Below the pieces are notes generated by a model. That model saw only the letters and a program-made list of their open reading frames with translations. It was not told the DNA's origin and ran no database searches. Source: Dermanyssus gallinae (Eukaryota > Arthropoda > Arachnida > Mesostigmata > Dermanyssidae). Taken from it: a DNA stretch of 64,000 nt. Location of the stretch: NCBI GenBank assembly GCA_003439945.1, contig QVRM01005202.1:450001-514000 (forward strand). Reading direction: 5' to 3'. Both the position numbers and the translations under genes were made by a program. Each line of letters opens with the position of its first letter. The stretch's first letter is position 1. This document shows, piece by piece, positions 48,110 through 61,128 of the stretch.

Positions 48110-48720
48110 TACTCTATCTTCTTCACGCCAAGAAGAACTTAATTCTAGCCTCCAGATGTATACCAGCGCAGGCAAGCATATGCTTCAGTACCGCTTTGGA
48201 GGTGAGGTTGCGGAGTCGAGGCATACCCGATTCCCACGCGCGGAGATGCGCGGCGCACCCCGTGACGGTGGGGCTAACGCCGTCCATTTCTCCAGAGCTA
48301 CACAGAACGCACATATAGCTTCCAATGTCGCCGATTCTTACGAGGTTTAGCCGGAGTTGGCAATCTCGCTAAAATCCCGCGTAGCGTGGAATGTTAGGTC
48401 GCCACTGTCCGGATTCGTCTTGGTCCCCGTTTTTTTGTCGGCCAATGCAACTCGAGTGATGTCCCTGACCCGTGATTGACCTTCGAGATATCCTTTAGTG
48501 CGCTCTTTAGAGAGAAGATCCCATAGTAGTTGAGGAGGGGGGGGGGGTACCGCGTAGAAGACCTCAATCGAGATCGTGTGATAGGCGCAGCAGACCCTGG
48601 CCGCGAGACCCCGTTGCATCAGGTGCGGTGCTTTGCTGCTTCGGACTGTCCTTATCGCCAAGTCTGCCCAGATCGGAGCTATGAATGACGATCCGTCCAA
48701 GGTCAAGCATTAGAGCAGCA
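48110..48720 (-). mobile_element. Non-LTR retrotransposon C-terminal relic
   Basis: A 119-codon minus-strand frame reads LMQRGLAARVCCAYHTISIE and LLWDLLSKERTKGYLEGQSR, which correspond to the post-RT region of R1/I-type elements (R-ic-AYRTVS-A followed by P-dLL-KER). Downstream, in another frame, MCVLCSSGEMDGVSPTVTGC and HLRAWESGMPRLRNLT match the CCHC-like C-terminal zinc motif region and the W...L segment. A poly-Pro run comes from a G tract at 48537-48546. The copy is frameshifted and dead. Confidence 0.7.
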
Positions 48721-48779
48721 TTCGCATTCGTGGTCAAGTCATCTGTTAAGACTTTGAGAGTTCAACGAGAATAGAAGAA

Positions 48780-48826
48780 GAAGAAGAAGAAGAAATTACG
48801 CACATCGGCTTCTCTGGTTTTAATCG

Positions 48827-48883
<57 letters not shown>
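48780..48883. repeat. (GAA)n followed by (AT)n
   Basis: A short GAA run at 48773-48792 and, after about 35 bases, about 53 bases of TA repeat ending near 48883. Confidence 0.93.
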
Positions 48884-48886
<3 letters not shown>

Positions 48887-50305
48887 CTCCTTCAGACGAC
48901 ACGCAGATCAGCTCCTTGAGAAATTCTTTTGATAGACTTTGTGTTTGTATTGCATTATCTCTGCCAACAATGCAAGTTGAATTTCAATGATTGCCAAGTT
49001 AAGTCCCTAGTGGAACTTTGTGTGTTTGTTTTGGCACGCGTGTATGCACATCATATAATATGAAACTTTCGTACAACACAAGAAAGCACTCATCTGGTGA
49101 TGAGATAGATGGGCTAGACTTTATTCTGCATCTCCCTGAAAGCTTTTGTAACCAAAATTAGCATAACAAGAAATTATTTCGCCTCAATCAAAATGTTCGT
49201 ACCAGACACACATGCAAGTTAGCTCTGTCACGGTGCTCCAGGTTGACACGCAAGTGAAGCAATGCCCGCGAACCTATGCATGTCAGAGGTCCGCATTACG
49301 CAATGACGCATGCAGTTAACATTTCCGTCACGATTGGCCCACAGCTGGCATTTTTTTTGTTTAATAGCATTATACGATACATGGCAAAAAAGGTTATATT
49401 GAACGCATATGCCTCGTTTGAACACTTGTAATACGTTTTTAACTTCATTCATAACACCCTCATAACAACCATAACAACATTTCATAAAATATAGCTAATC
49501 ATATTCAAAAGGTAGAACAACTATACTCGAAAAGAAAAAGTAGAAGCACAAAGCCCATTCATTTTGAACACAAACAGTTTGCATAATATATGGGCACTTT
49601 AGCCCCTCGCATGGTATCGTCAATTTAAAGACATTTAGACTTAGCCAAAACCTTAAGCTGGTTTTGGCTAAGTCTAAATGTCGCGGAGAAATATATAAAT
49701 TATATCTATCCGACCTTGGCAGTGTGGAGTGGAATATGATCCTGCAAGCGTTGGCTACATTTTTCATTGGAAACCTAAAACTATGAAATGTTTATTTGTT
49801 ACGTGAATATTTTTGCAAAGATTCATACGTCGGTTCTACCATCCGTGGAATAATCCGCATGATTTTAAATGATTCGTACGCTTTAAACTTTTGCGCATGT
49901 TTTGTCACTTATTTTCCAATATCTATAGCAATTCGCATTTCACCGTTTATTATAACTGGTGAAAGCTTTCGCAAAGCTTTCGATGGAAATCGCAAGAACG
50001 GCCTGCCAGATACATGCACTATACCTATCTAATCGCTGGGATGCCTGAATGCACGCATTTGTACTCCGTATGCGCATGGAATATCATTTAAGGTCACGGC
50101 TTAGCGGTACGGCACAAAACAGGCACAACTAAGCTTGACCTGAAGTTAGCTTGATTATGAGGAAAGCCCACTCTGTGATTCGCTCCACTAGACGCTGATT
50201 TTGATTGCCATGTGTCAGGGGCTGAATTCAGAAATATTGTTGTCGTTCGTTATGTGCGCAGAATCGCTGGCATGTTGTAGACTTAGCCTCACATAAGGCC
50301 TCCAA
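48884..50305. other. AT-rich stretch containing a perfect hairpin
   Basis: Apart from the hairpin at 49630-49682 I recognise nothing. Frames of 80-90 codons at 49228-49485 and 49495-49767 (minus) have no domain. Confidence 0.45.
49630..49682. repeat. Perfect inverted repeat, 23-bp arms and 7-base loop
   Basis: The arm starting GACATTTAGACTTAGCCAAA is followed by the loop TTAAGCT and then its exact 23-base reverse complement. No mismatch is present, so the structure is either young or maintained. It is too short and too perfect to be a typical animal miRNA precursor, but it resembles a hairpin left by a foldback element or produced during repair. Confidence 0.95.
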
Positions 50306-50309
50306 ATCA

Positions 50310-50790
50310 CTTCAATAGGAAAACAAAAGCAATGGATTTTGCCGTAGGCGTCGACTGGCAGCCACAGACCGAAAATCGACCATCGAGGTCAAAGGCTGCA
50401 GTTCGTAGGGTTCAGTATCTGGGCACGACCTTCACACAGCATAGTGGTGACCGGTGTACGACTGCAATCTCCTCCATGTAACTGCAGATGAGGTTCGTTA
50501 GACGACTATCACTGCGTGTTAGTGTGCGACTCTTTAAGCTGAAGATTGTACCATTACTGAGTGACAGCCTCGGTAGGGTATGCTCACGACTTTCGGCAGC
50601 AAACTTTGCTTAGCTGAAGAGATGTTTGAGCGCAAATATGAAGCGGGTTCTCCGTCTTCCTTGAACGGCAAGGAATCGCTTCATATACTTGCTTACCGGC
50701 TGCGAACCGGCAATGGAAACATTCAAAATCAGGTTTAGTCAGAATTCTGCCATTACCGAACAATTTGACAAATGCACCTAAATTGTGAAC
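50310..50790 (+). mobile_element. Non-LTR reverse transcriptase C-terminal relic
   Basis: One frame, with one stop, reads KTKAMDFAVGVD, VQYLGTTFTQHSGDR, MRFVRRLSLRVSVRLFKLKI and LTGCEPAMETFKI. This is the post-catalytic K-M-F, YLG and thumb-like region (R--LS---RL-K--I) seen in many non-LTR elements. Motifs A to C are not present upstream. Confidence 0.65.
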
Positions 50791-50799
50791 TAAATAGAA

Positions 50800-53390
50800 T
50801 ATAAATTACCTTGATTCCGGGTGCCGCGTTTTACAGCAAAATCGGTTTTTACCGCGCATTTTGCTGAACGTTTTGCTTTCTCTGCGATATGATGAACATA
50901 AACCGCGATCATTAAGCTGTTAGACTTTGCTGCTAGAACGCTATTCTATCAAACTGTATCACTGTACTGATAAGGTAATAAGTAAAAGACCTCTGCAACA
51001 AACCATGAACTTCGAGTAGTCATGTTATATAGATTGTTCTATTCCAATCGCTCCAGATCTTAAAAGGAACTATATATGTGTCCACAAAGGTTACAAATAA
51101 AGTAGGATTTTTAGTGCTGTTCATGGAGGTGGTGATGCATGTTTCGTATTTCTTGATAACGCACTGCCAATGCGTTTTGCATTTGTCATAATGGTCAGCG
51201 CATTATCTATTACCTTACTTTGCACTACTGGCTTATGTGCATACCACATTGTTAGACTCTCATAGCCGCTCCGGACGGTGCATTTTGGGACATTGCTAGA
51301 AAAATGTACGGTTGCCGAACTGCATTAAAAAAATATTGCAGGAAAATTTCCCTGAAAGCACGTTTTGCGGACAGCATTCGTTCACATTGTAGTATTTGCA
51401 TTCAATAGTTGGAAACCCGATCGTAGCTCGGGGTTCTCTGGACGTTCGACGTATTCCCTGGATTTCGTAGAACATTGCGTCAGTTTTTCCGTCGAAAGGG
51501 TATTTCGACTAACCGTTCTAAGAAGGCTTTATATAAGGTTCACGTCGCAAACATGTTATGAAGATTGATGCATATAAATAAAACAAGCGACCAAAGCTGG
51601 TATGATCAACTATTGTTACGTTCCTCAAACGGCCGACCTAAATTTGGTTTCTAGGAGCTGCAGGACCTGTCACTGCCGGTCAAGGCCACCTAGGCTTCGT
51701 GTAAAGTCGTTAGTGCCATATCAGAACTCATAACGCTGATAGCTAAATTCAGACCCGCCTATTGAAAGCCTAGACTAGTATGAAGGGAAGAAAACAATTT
51801 GCAATTTGTTCGCTCCAGCTGATCTTGTTCTTCATGACCAAAATACTAACTCCCTATTGAAAACGACTTAGACCTGCTCGGTGCTTTTTAGTTGCGTTAG
51901 GCTTTAAAGTTTGTTCGACTGTCGGACGATCTCAAATTTCTAGCACAATACATAAACAAAACTTAGACGAAAAAAACGTCCGAAAATCCTAACAACCTGA
52001 AACCGGGTCTGCTATATCAGCGCATGCGTTTTCTGAACTCGGGCGGGAGTGCCACATTGACGAGTGCGCGTCGTGCTTGGCAATTGCTTTGGCAAACTAT
52101 TTTGTTTAGATTGCGGGAGGTTTCGAATCGGAATGCGTGATACACATAGAGCACTAGTAGCTAACAGTGACTAGTGTGGGACTTACCAACCCACTAATCC
52201 TTGGGTTCCTCCCTCTCTTCACTCTCGGCCACGTCTGAGAATCTCAACCATGCCGTTCAACAGATGTCCGTTCGTGAGGCGTGAGGCTCTTTTCTCTAGA
52301 AGAGTAGATGGTGAACCACGGTCGAAGCGTGTAACATACTATATGCTAAGCGTAAGCTTGTCGCGCAAACTTGCATCGAGCAGATTTCCTTTGTGTTCGG
52401 CCCTACGTTGAGCCGCGATCGTTTCCGCCACCAAGTCGATCGACGTCGAGTCCCTTTTACACAAGTTGTTTGCTCCCCGAAGCTCTCCGAACGTACGAAT
52501 ACGTTCCTTCGCACGTGAGCCTTCGAAAGATGTCGCGAAGATGTTTCGTGCGGCCGCGATGTTGGGTCACGAAACGACGATAGAGAGAGAGAGAGATGAC
52601 GACGGTGAGGGTGAATGTGATATACGGTGACTGCCGGAACAGTTAAAGAGAATTAAATGTCGTCGTGGCGGAAAAGAGTTTCAAACTTGTGCTACAGGAC
52701 ATGACAGTTTGAATGGCTGCTTCACTGCTAAGGAGAGTGCGCCGAGAGAGCGTACTGTTTCGCGGGAAGAGGGAGGGTGAGGCCGTTTCTCAAGTATGTC
52801 TCTCAAGTATCTCAAGGCAACTACTAGAAGGTACGCCGGATAAAAATAGAAGAGTCTGAACAAGGATCTGAGTGCAGTCCAATTCTCCCTCGTCCATTGG
52901 TCGTCTACAGATCATGCTCGGAATCGAAGGGTGAAAAGGTACGCGGCGATGAGACAACAAGTTTCATTCCTTATTTGGCGCAACCAAAGTGGGCTCGTAG
53001 GAACAGAGACATGAAAGCCGGTGCAGCTACACAGGTCGTTTTCTTGTCCGGAGTAATAAACGGAGGACAGGAGGCTTATCAGAGTAATCGACGTAGAAAG
53101 ACGTATTGACGAAGTTTGAGCACAACAAAAAGTTTGTTTCGTTCGCTCGAGGTAAGCAGTGCTAACTTTAGCGTTTAAAAAAAGCTTACGTTGACGTTGG
53201 AGAAGCCATCATTTAACTCACTGGCACTGCAAGGCACACAGTTGTTAAATGGCTGCTGGAAATGGTCAGATGAGATTTTGAGATGCTAAATCATCGGTTA
53301 TATTGCGACTTTTGGTAGCAATTAGAAATCTTCGTTTGGAAATAGAGGTAGGTTATGAGCTGCTTATAGTGATTAAGCAGTCTTCCGAAA
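50800..53390. other. AT-rich stretch, nothing recognised
   Basis: A GC-richer patch at 52.2-53.1 kb contains short frames on both strands without domains and a (GA)n run near 52582-52597. Confidence 0.45.
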
Positions 53391-53394
53391 CGTA

Positions 53395-54215
53395 TACCAG
53401 AAGGAAACGTTGAAAAAATTCGTGATATTGCACTCAACAGTCGTCGAATTACTACCAAGAAGATCGCGAAGGAATTGAAGATCTCTTATGGAACAGTTGT
53501 AACAGCCTTGACCAATATTTAAGCATCAGAATACTGACAGCAAAGTTCGCTCTAGGAATGTTAAATTTCCATAAAATTAACTTTCACCGGGAAACCTCCG
53601 AATTGAACCTTCAGGCAAGAGCAGAAGTTTCTGAATTGCTTTAGAGAGTAATTACAAAAGACACGCTATAAGAATATGGTTACGACATTGAGACCGAAAC
53701 CCAATCCTTCCAGAGACTTCCTGGAAAAGAGCAGATCCAATATATTCAAACACAGCAGATCCAAGATGTTCAAACAGAGCAGATCCAACACCAGAGTACT
53801 TTTGACATTTTTTCAACTACGAGAAAACCGTCGTCCACAATTGTTGTCAATAAGGAATACTACCGCGAAATTTGAAGAAGATTGCAAGGGAACGACCGAC
53901 GCAAATGGCCTGAATTCTAGGCAAAACACTCTTATATTTTCTATCACGACAACGCACCGGCATACACACCGTTACTGTGTTTGGATTATTTGATTTCTAT
54001 GTTTCTGCAACTTTTTTATTCGCCAGATATGGCTCTGTGCGACCTTACCTTGTTCCCACGAGGAAACAAATTGACAACGTTTCGAGAGTAAAGAGGAGAT
54101 GAAGAAAACTCGCAGCCTAACTCGATTTCAAAAGATGCGTCTAAATATTTCACAAAGTGCGAAAACAAAAACTTTTTAGAAGATTAAATTGATCATAAAT
54201 TTATAAATGTGTATC
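53395..54215 (+). mobile_element. Mariner transposase relic, near full-length coding span
   Basis: Broken-frame translation follows the whole transposase order: EIRDIALNSRRITTKKIAKE and LKISYGTVVTAL (helix-turn-helix), the EYGYDIETETQSFQ region, VNKEYYREI, HDNAPAYTPLLCLDYL with the second catalytic Asp, and a degraded YSPDMALCDLTLFP block with the third. It ends in TGTATCAGAACTTTTTGATA, which the copy at 42.1 kb shares. At least six stops or shifts are present. A local triplication of a 24-base AGCAGATCCAA unit (53731-53794) lies inside it. Confidence 0.85.
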
Positions 54216-54289
54216 AGAACTTTTTGATATGCCCGTGTATATAATAGACAAAGTTTACTCTTACCGGGTTAGCCAGTCTCTGGATCAAC

Positions 54290-54530
54290 TGACACGCTTT
54301 TGGCATGCATGCAGCAGTACAGAGGCTTAATACTGCCAGTACAAATGACAGCACTTTTGACGTAAGACCAATGGGTCTACACTTAGTGTCATGGTAGCAG
54401 TAGTTGGTATTATTCCTGCCTAAACGGTGATGTCGGCGGGCTTTTTGCGTGACCCGATAAAGGTGGGCAGTGTCACGCACTTTTTGTAAGCAGCGACTCA
54501 GAGGAGTCCCGCATCTCACTCGGCTTCGTC
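54290..54530 (-). mobile_element. Possible early reverse transcriptase fragment
   Basis: The 107-codon minus frame contains VRDTAHLYRVTQKARRHHR and then CRPIGLTSKVLS, resembling the VIPI-KKG and YRPI-LTS motifs at the start of non-LTR reverse transcriptases. The match is short and the catalytic motifs are absent. Confidence 0.4.
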
Positions 54531-55131
54531 GAACCAACAGTCTACCCGTGTTAAATGGACTGCCGAGACTCTCTACTTCTTCGAAACTTGTTCACCACGC
54601 CTAACTTGGAGACGCGAACCGCACGCGTATATGTAATGCGTTTTCATCGCACCATTATCGACCTCAGCAGACGCACTGTTTTGCATGTCAATTGGCTCTT
54701 GCCTAAGAAACAACAATACAACCGGGTGTGGAAAAGGCAACATTGTACAAGCTGTCTAATCTTGGGCTCTTGGAAGGGATGCTTTTTAGGTAAACGCACG
54801 CCAGCCTAGCCGGGTGTTAAATCTACAACTTGCAATTAATTTCACGACTACCCCCCAATGCACTGCTCTCTCTGCTCTCAATCTGCTCGCAGAGTACGCA
54901 CTAAGTACCACTCAGTCAACTGTCCGATGCTTCGGAAGAGGTCATTACACTTTCTTTCTCGTCTAAACAGCAGGGTACAGGAACCAACTGCCCGCCATAT
55001 TAGAGTATAATGTAAACGATCTTGACAAATATACTGTGTTTGAGTACAATAAATATTGTGTATATATTTATATAGTCATTTCACATTTTGTGCATACACA
55101 GTCGTCTTTCTCTGAAACGAGTACATCTTCA

Positions 55132-55133
<2 letters not shown>

Positions 55134-55176
<43 letters not shown>
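55134..55176. repeat. (AT)n microsatellite
   Basis: About 43 bases of TA repeat. Confidence 0.95.
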
Positions 55177-55179
<3 letters not shown>

Positions 55180-55629
55180 ACGTCAATTTTCACAGCAAAG
55201 CTCTACAAAGTACACATTTTAATGGGTTTGCGGCGCCACTTCCACAGTTTGTTAAATGTAAAATCACTTTTAATAATATGAGACCAGTTAACCAAATGTC
55301 TTTATGAAGATTGCATTTTGTTTTGCTTTGTGAATACGACGCATTGATTTGTCTGTGAGAACGGGTTCCATATATCGTGGAGCTAACTTGAAAATGTGGT
55401 GCGCAATTGTGTTCAATCCAAGCGATTTTTACTACAAATCCGCTTCATGATTACGCATCTGTCTTTAGAAGTCAAGTGTAGTAAAACAAATCTATTTAGT
55501 ATTGTCTTAGATACCATTTTTGTTACAGTCGGGCAGAGTTTTTTTCTAATTGCAGCTTCGAATACTTGGATAAGACTTGAAAATACTCTAGGCTACCCTG
55601 ATTGGAGCCTAAAGCAACATCTGAGTTAT

Positions 55630-55978
55630 TTAAGATTGTACAGTTTTGCTCGAGCCACACCACATGCTTGGTGAACTTAGATGGTCCCTTGATTTTGCCG
55701 TAAAGCAGATGCGGACGGCGACAACAGAATTACCGGTACATTTATACGGCGGGCAAGCCGCAGTTAACCTTTCGGGTAAAACGTCAGACGGAACACAAAG
55801 TTGGATGTGCTCTGATGAAATGTTCTCAAATGGATGTACCAAATGGCAAAAATGGCGCGTCGATGGAGGCTTTGTCGAAAGCGTCATGGTATATTCATAT
55901 AATTGTCCTATAGTACAGGGTGGATGTGGCGTCGTCGGAACCTTACGACGGCTTCGTTTCCACGTCAGCCCGTATTAG
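55630..55978. other. Stretch open on both strands, unidentified
   Basis: The plus frame 55646-55978 (110 codons; MCSDEMFSNGCTKWQKWRVD, FVESVMVYSYNCPI) and the minus frame 55887-55630 (85 codons) overlap almost fully. The plus product has several Cys and Trp and looks protein-like, but it has no recognised family. It ends 38 bases before the Tc1-like element begins. Confidence 0.25.
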
Positions 55979-56016
55979 GCTGAATTCTGTTTCTACCAAA
56001 AAACAATATGTATATA

Positions 56017-57188
56017 CAGTCCCTGAAAATGTTTTAACGAGTGAATTGAGCGGATTAACGGCGTTTGGACTCAGTTCACGACTCGACAGAAACAAAGGCA
56101 GACCTCCTACCAGAAGTTTTTTCTTTGTTGAAACGATAGGCTTAGGCTGGCGCCCCATGAGTGACGAAAGGTTTATATCAAGGCTTATAAGGACGGCGCC
56201 CGACGTGCAAACGAACGTGCGAATGTGCAAAACTTCTTCAGGAAGACACGATGGCTCACGAGAAAAAAAAAACACAAGAAAAACAACGATTGACCGCTGA
56301 CCGATAAAAGCTCGTCTTGACTTTGCCCACGATACGATGTTCTGGACCACTGCGTGACACAAAGTGCTCTTTGCTTGGATTAAAGGAGTTTACCTTTGAT
56401 AAACCGGATCGATTTAACTAATATTTGCACGATGTCCGCAGGGAAAAATGAATTTTGTCGAAACGCCACTTAGGTGGCGGTTTGGTGATCTGGGCCGCTG
56501 TCGGGTATCAAACAAAGTCGTCGATTGTGTTTTTAGACGGTCGTGTCTATTCGATGCGCTATAGAGATTTACTAAAAAAAAGCAATCGGCGCATTTTGAG
56601 CTAATGAGAGGGCCAGACTTCGTTTTTCAACATGATAGCGCCCCGATTCACACCGCCAGACTGATCGGAAGCTGGTTTAACCAATGTCACATTGAGGTCC
56701 TATGCTGGCCTGCAGTTTCATCTGATCTTAATATCATCTAGAATGTTTGGTGCTGGCTCGCACAATAAGCTTACACCGACGAAAAACAAATTTCGAGCTT
56801 GAGACGAACTCTTGCAGGACGTCATTCAAAATTTGTTTAACGCTATACCAAACCAAATGTTTAAAGTTATCTGACTTAACGGGAAGTTTACTAAGTATTA
56901 AGTATAGTTGCAGAGTGCCGTGAAATAAGCCCAAACGCCGTTCATCCGGTTAATTCACTCTTTGACATGTATCTTACTAGTGGCATTATATTTTTTTCGC
57001 GGTGTAGCTGTGCCAAATATCGAGATCTCGTGGTTCAAAGTAATCCAATACCCCAAATGTCGATGGAAGTCTCCGCTGTTACTCTGTAAGCATGTATCAC
57101 TGTGATCTTTACACGATTGGCACGATAATAAATGCGTGAAATGTGGTAAAAATATTAGATATTTTCCCTATCTTTTTTTGAGGGACTG
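56017..57188 (+). mobile_element. Tc1-like transposon with both terminal repeats, decayed transposase
   Basis: The 1172-base element begins CAGTCCCTGAAAA and ends with the inverted TTTTGAGGGACTG. TA lies at both outer edges (TATA on each side), as expected for Tc1/mariner insertion. The internal transposase is readable across frames. It shows a GRPPT motif, SDERFISRLIRTAPDVQTN, ARLDFAHDTMFW, the GGSVMIWAAVGY-like region (shifted), FVFQHDSAPIHTARL with the second catalytic Asp, and a degraded LNII-NVW block around the third acid. Several stops and indels make it non-autonomous. The order and strand agree with the terminal repeats. Confidence 0.9.
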
Positions 57189-58965
<1,777 letters not shown>

Positions 58966-59013
58966 TTTAATAATGTATATGTGTTACAAGATTAGGGTTA
59001 AATATGCTGCACA

Positions 59014-59200
59014 CCGAGCAAGATGGCTTAGTGGCCAAGCTTTTGCCTTGCATTTGGATGGCCTGGGTTCGAGACCCAGACCGGCTACTCTTGAATTGGT
59101 TTTCATGGTTACCTATTTAGACAAAGTAAATGCCAGATTGAATTAAAGATCAGCTATGATATAAAAAGAAAACACATACATGGGCATTAGCCCTTTGGAA
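59014..59200 (+). mobile_element. SINE family A, copy 3
   Basis: The tRNA-like head at 59014-59090 has box A TGGCTTAGTGGC, an intact box B GGGTTCGAGACCC and a 4-base insertion relative to copy 1. It is followed by the shared body (TTGGTTTTCATGGTTACC, AAATGCCAGATTGAATTAAA) and the GGGCATTAGCCC tail. It lies about 300 bases upstream of the membrane-protein gene start. Confidence 0.87.
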
Positions 59201-59442
59201 CAACGACTAAAAAACAAAAACATAGTTCGTAAGGCTGAAAGCCTCTTTACGCTATATGCACAACTAATTCACCTTGTTTTCAGGAAACGTAATAAACGAA
59301 TGTTGCATGCAAAACCATACGTACTAGCTGATGACGATGAGGCACGAAGACGTTCGCAGACCTCGTATTCACCTCGTATTAATTCCGGGTTGTGCGCTTG
59401 CTTTGTTTCTTGACCTGTTTTTCCGCTTGCTACCACTTCAAC

Positions 59443-59504
59443 AACAACAACAACAACTTCTGCAACAACAAACAACAACTCCTCCTTCAACAACTGCGAC
59501 AACA
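59443..59504 (+). promoter_or_regulatory. (CAA)n-rich 5' leader of the membrane-protein gene
   Basis: A CAA-rich run directly precedes the chosen ATG at 59505 (AACAATGCG). An upstream in-frame ATG at 59331 would add 58 residues including poly-Gln from this repeat. The later ATG removes that artefact and is preferred. Confidence 0.4.
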
Positions 59505-59738
59505 ATGCGATTCCAGCCGGTCGCACTTGAGGACGAGCGTCTGCCGTCGGAAGAGGCTCCAGTGCCGAACGCTCGCTTCCTTCTGGGCAGCGGGGGCCCC
59601 AGCGGAGCCGGCTACCGTCAAGCCCCGACAAGGTCCGTACAAAGCACGAACGCCGCGAGTAATCCGTCCAAGTTTCACATCATCTGGGATAAGGCCTACT
59701 TCGCAACGGCTGTCGGAGCACTTCGTCTATCTATCATG
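59505..59738 (+). CDS. Membrane-protein gene, exon 1 (MARVEL/CMTM-like)
   Basis: Exon 1 encodes 78 residues. They form a polar, Pro/Ser/Gly-rich cytosolic-looking N-terminus (RFQPVALEDERLPSEEAPV), then WDKAYFATAVGALRLSIM, the start of the first membrane helix. Small arthropod MARVEL proteins often begin this helix with an F-D-Y-T-G-LKL pattern, which is the basis for the tentative assignment. The exon ends in ATG before GTGCGT, phase 0. An (AT)n tract and a SINE lie upstream but outside the coding part. MARVEL proteins act in vesicle trafficking and membrane apposition. No more specific function can be claimed. Confidence 0.6.
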
Positions 59739-60363
59739 GTGCGTATGCAAGCCCGCCCATATGGCCCAAAGGTCAAATGTGTGCGAGTCTAATGCAAAAG
59801 TGTACAGTGTTGTTGTTGTGTCGTCTCATGTACATTCGTCTCTCATGCGTATAGCTGTTATTGCGCGGTACCGCTGCGCACAGTTGTATGTACCTACCGG
59901 CACATTATTGCGCTCTAAAATTTCCAGGGTTTTTTTGGGTGCTTTTAGTGCACACACATTGTAAATGTGTTGAATTATCGGATCTTGCTTTGAAAATTTG
60001 CTTTTCGCAAATTAAAAAAAAATCAAACAAACAAAAAACGTTACATAATGCATTGTCGATCGAACGCTGCACAAACACATGCTACACACGCTGCTTAATA
60101 TCATCATTGTTGCGTTACTTGTTCATAGCGCGCACACTTCTAATATGCTTTCTTGGTGGTCATCGGGGCAAATTTCAGTTATAGCAGTTGTGTTTGTATT
60201 TGTCATATTATGTGTTAACACATTACACGCGGGTTGCGCTTGTGAAGGTTGACTTATTAATTGTTTGAGTACTATGCGGGGCTAAGAGGCGAATCTGGCG
60301 ACACACTATTCATTTACGTCCAAAGATTTAAAAGTATACTTGCTGAATTATTATTGTTTATTG

Positions 60364-60365
<2 letters not shown>

Positions 60366-60423
<58 letters not shown>
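60366..60423. repeat. (AT)n microsatellite in membrane-protein gene intron 1
   Basis: About 58 bases of perfect TA repeat inside the 809-base first intron. Confidence 0.96.
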
Positions 60424-60426
<3 letters not shown>

Positions 60427-60547
60427 TTATTTATATATACATGCATATATACTTCTCATACATAAATGTACAGATACATTCGTACGCTGTTGACGTGCTC
60501 ACCCGGCCAGCTAACCATGATGGTACGATTGTGCGTATCCTCAAAAG

Positions 60548-60940
60548 GGATGCATGCTGTTCGCCATTCTACTGTTGAGCTTCTTCAAGGGCGACATCTG
60601 TCATGGCGAGACAGGCCAGCCGCATGTGTCCCCCGGTCCGCTGGCGACAACAACAACAACGCCGGGCGGCGAGGGTGTCGGCGCCCCGGGCGTTTTAACG
60701 GGCGGCCCATCAACGGCTGCTGGTAAACACCAGGCGTGGCTGCCACAGGAGGCGCCGACCGACCTCTCGAGTCTAACAACACCTGCACTACCTGCGCTAC
60801 CCTCACCGTCGTCGAGCCCGCCGACGTCGCTCGGGGTTCATCTGTTCATCTGCTTCGTAACGTTAGCCGCAATGGTGGCGTGGATTGCTGTCGACAATTC
60901 GTCGTTCAACTACCGCTTCCCCTTCAAGTGGAAACTGTTT
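60548..60940 (+). CDS. Membrane-protein gene, exon 2
   Basis: After the acceptor CTCAAAAG the exon continues in phase 0 with GCMLFAILLLSFFKGD, completing the first membrane helix begun in exon 1. That continuity is the strongest evidence for the splice. A roughly 70-residue Thr/Pro/Gly/Ser-rich loop follows (PHVSPGPLATTTTT, LPALPSPSSSPPTS), probably extracellular or lumenal and heavily O-glycosylatable. Then comes a second helix (LGVHLFICFVTLAAMVAWIA) and SSFNYRFPFKWKLF at the membrane boundary. The long loop between the first two helices is unusual for MARVEL proteins. The donor is GTACGT. The acceptor lacks a strong pyrimidine tract, so the exact 5' edge is slightly uncertain. Confidence 0.6.
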
Positions 60941-61029
60941 GTACGTATGCTAATTTGTGTTTATTTTTCATAATTTTTGTCATTCAATTTGTTTGTACGT
61001 TAATAGACACATGTCTCCACCAAAGGTAG

Positions 61030-61128
61030 TACATCCGTGCCTATGGAAACACGTTTGCATACAGCGTCGCTGGTGTGTACGCTTTGTACCAGGCGGTATC
61101 CGCTAAAGATTACCCCTCCTTCTGTTAA
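61030..61128 (+). CDS. Membrane-protein gene, exon 3 with stop
   Basis: An 89-base intron ends at GGTAG (61029). The exon then reads YIRAYGNTFAYSVAGVYALY, followed by QAVSAKDYPSFC and TAA. This gives a third helix and a short tail with a terminal Cys. The phase matches exon 2. Total length is about 241 residues. MARVEL proteins have four helices, so either a fourth is missing, or a further exon is used through a weak donor (GCG before GTATCC, 61094-61095), or the protein is not a true MARVEL member. Confidence 0.5.
   Translation, partial: YIRAYGNTFAYSVAGVYALYQAVSAKDYPSFC

Noticed and set aside
59331..59504. Upstream in-frame ATG for the membrane-protein gene
   Set aside because: It would add a poly-Gln run derived from a CAA microsatellite. 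The ATG at 59505 is more plausible as the start.
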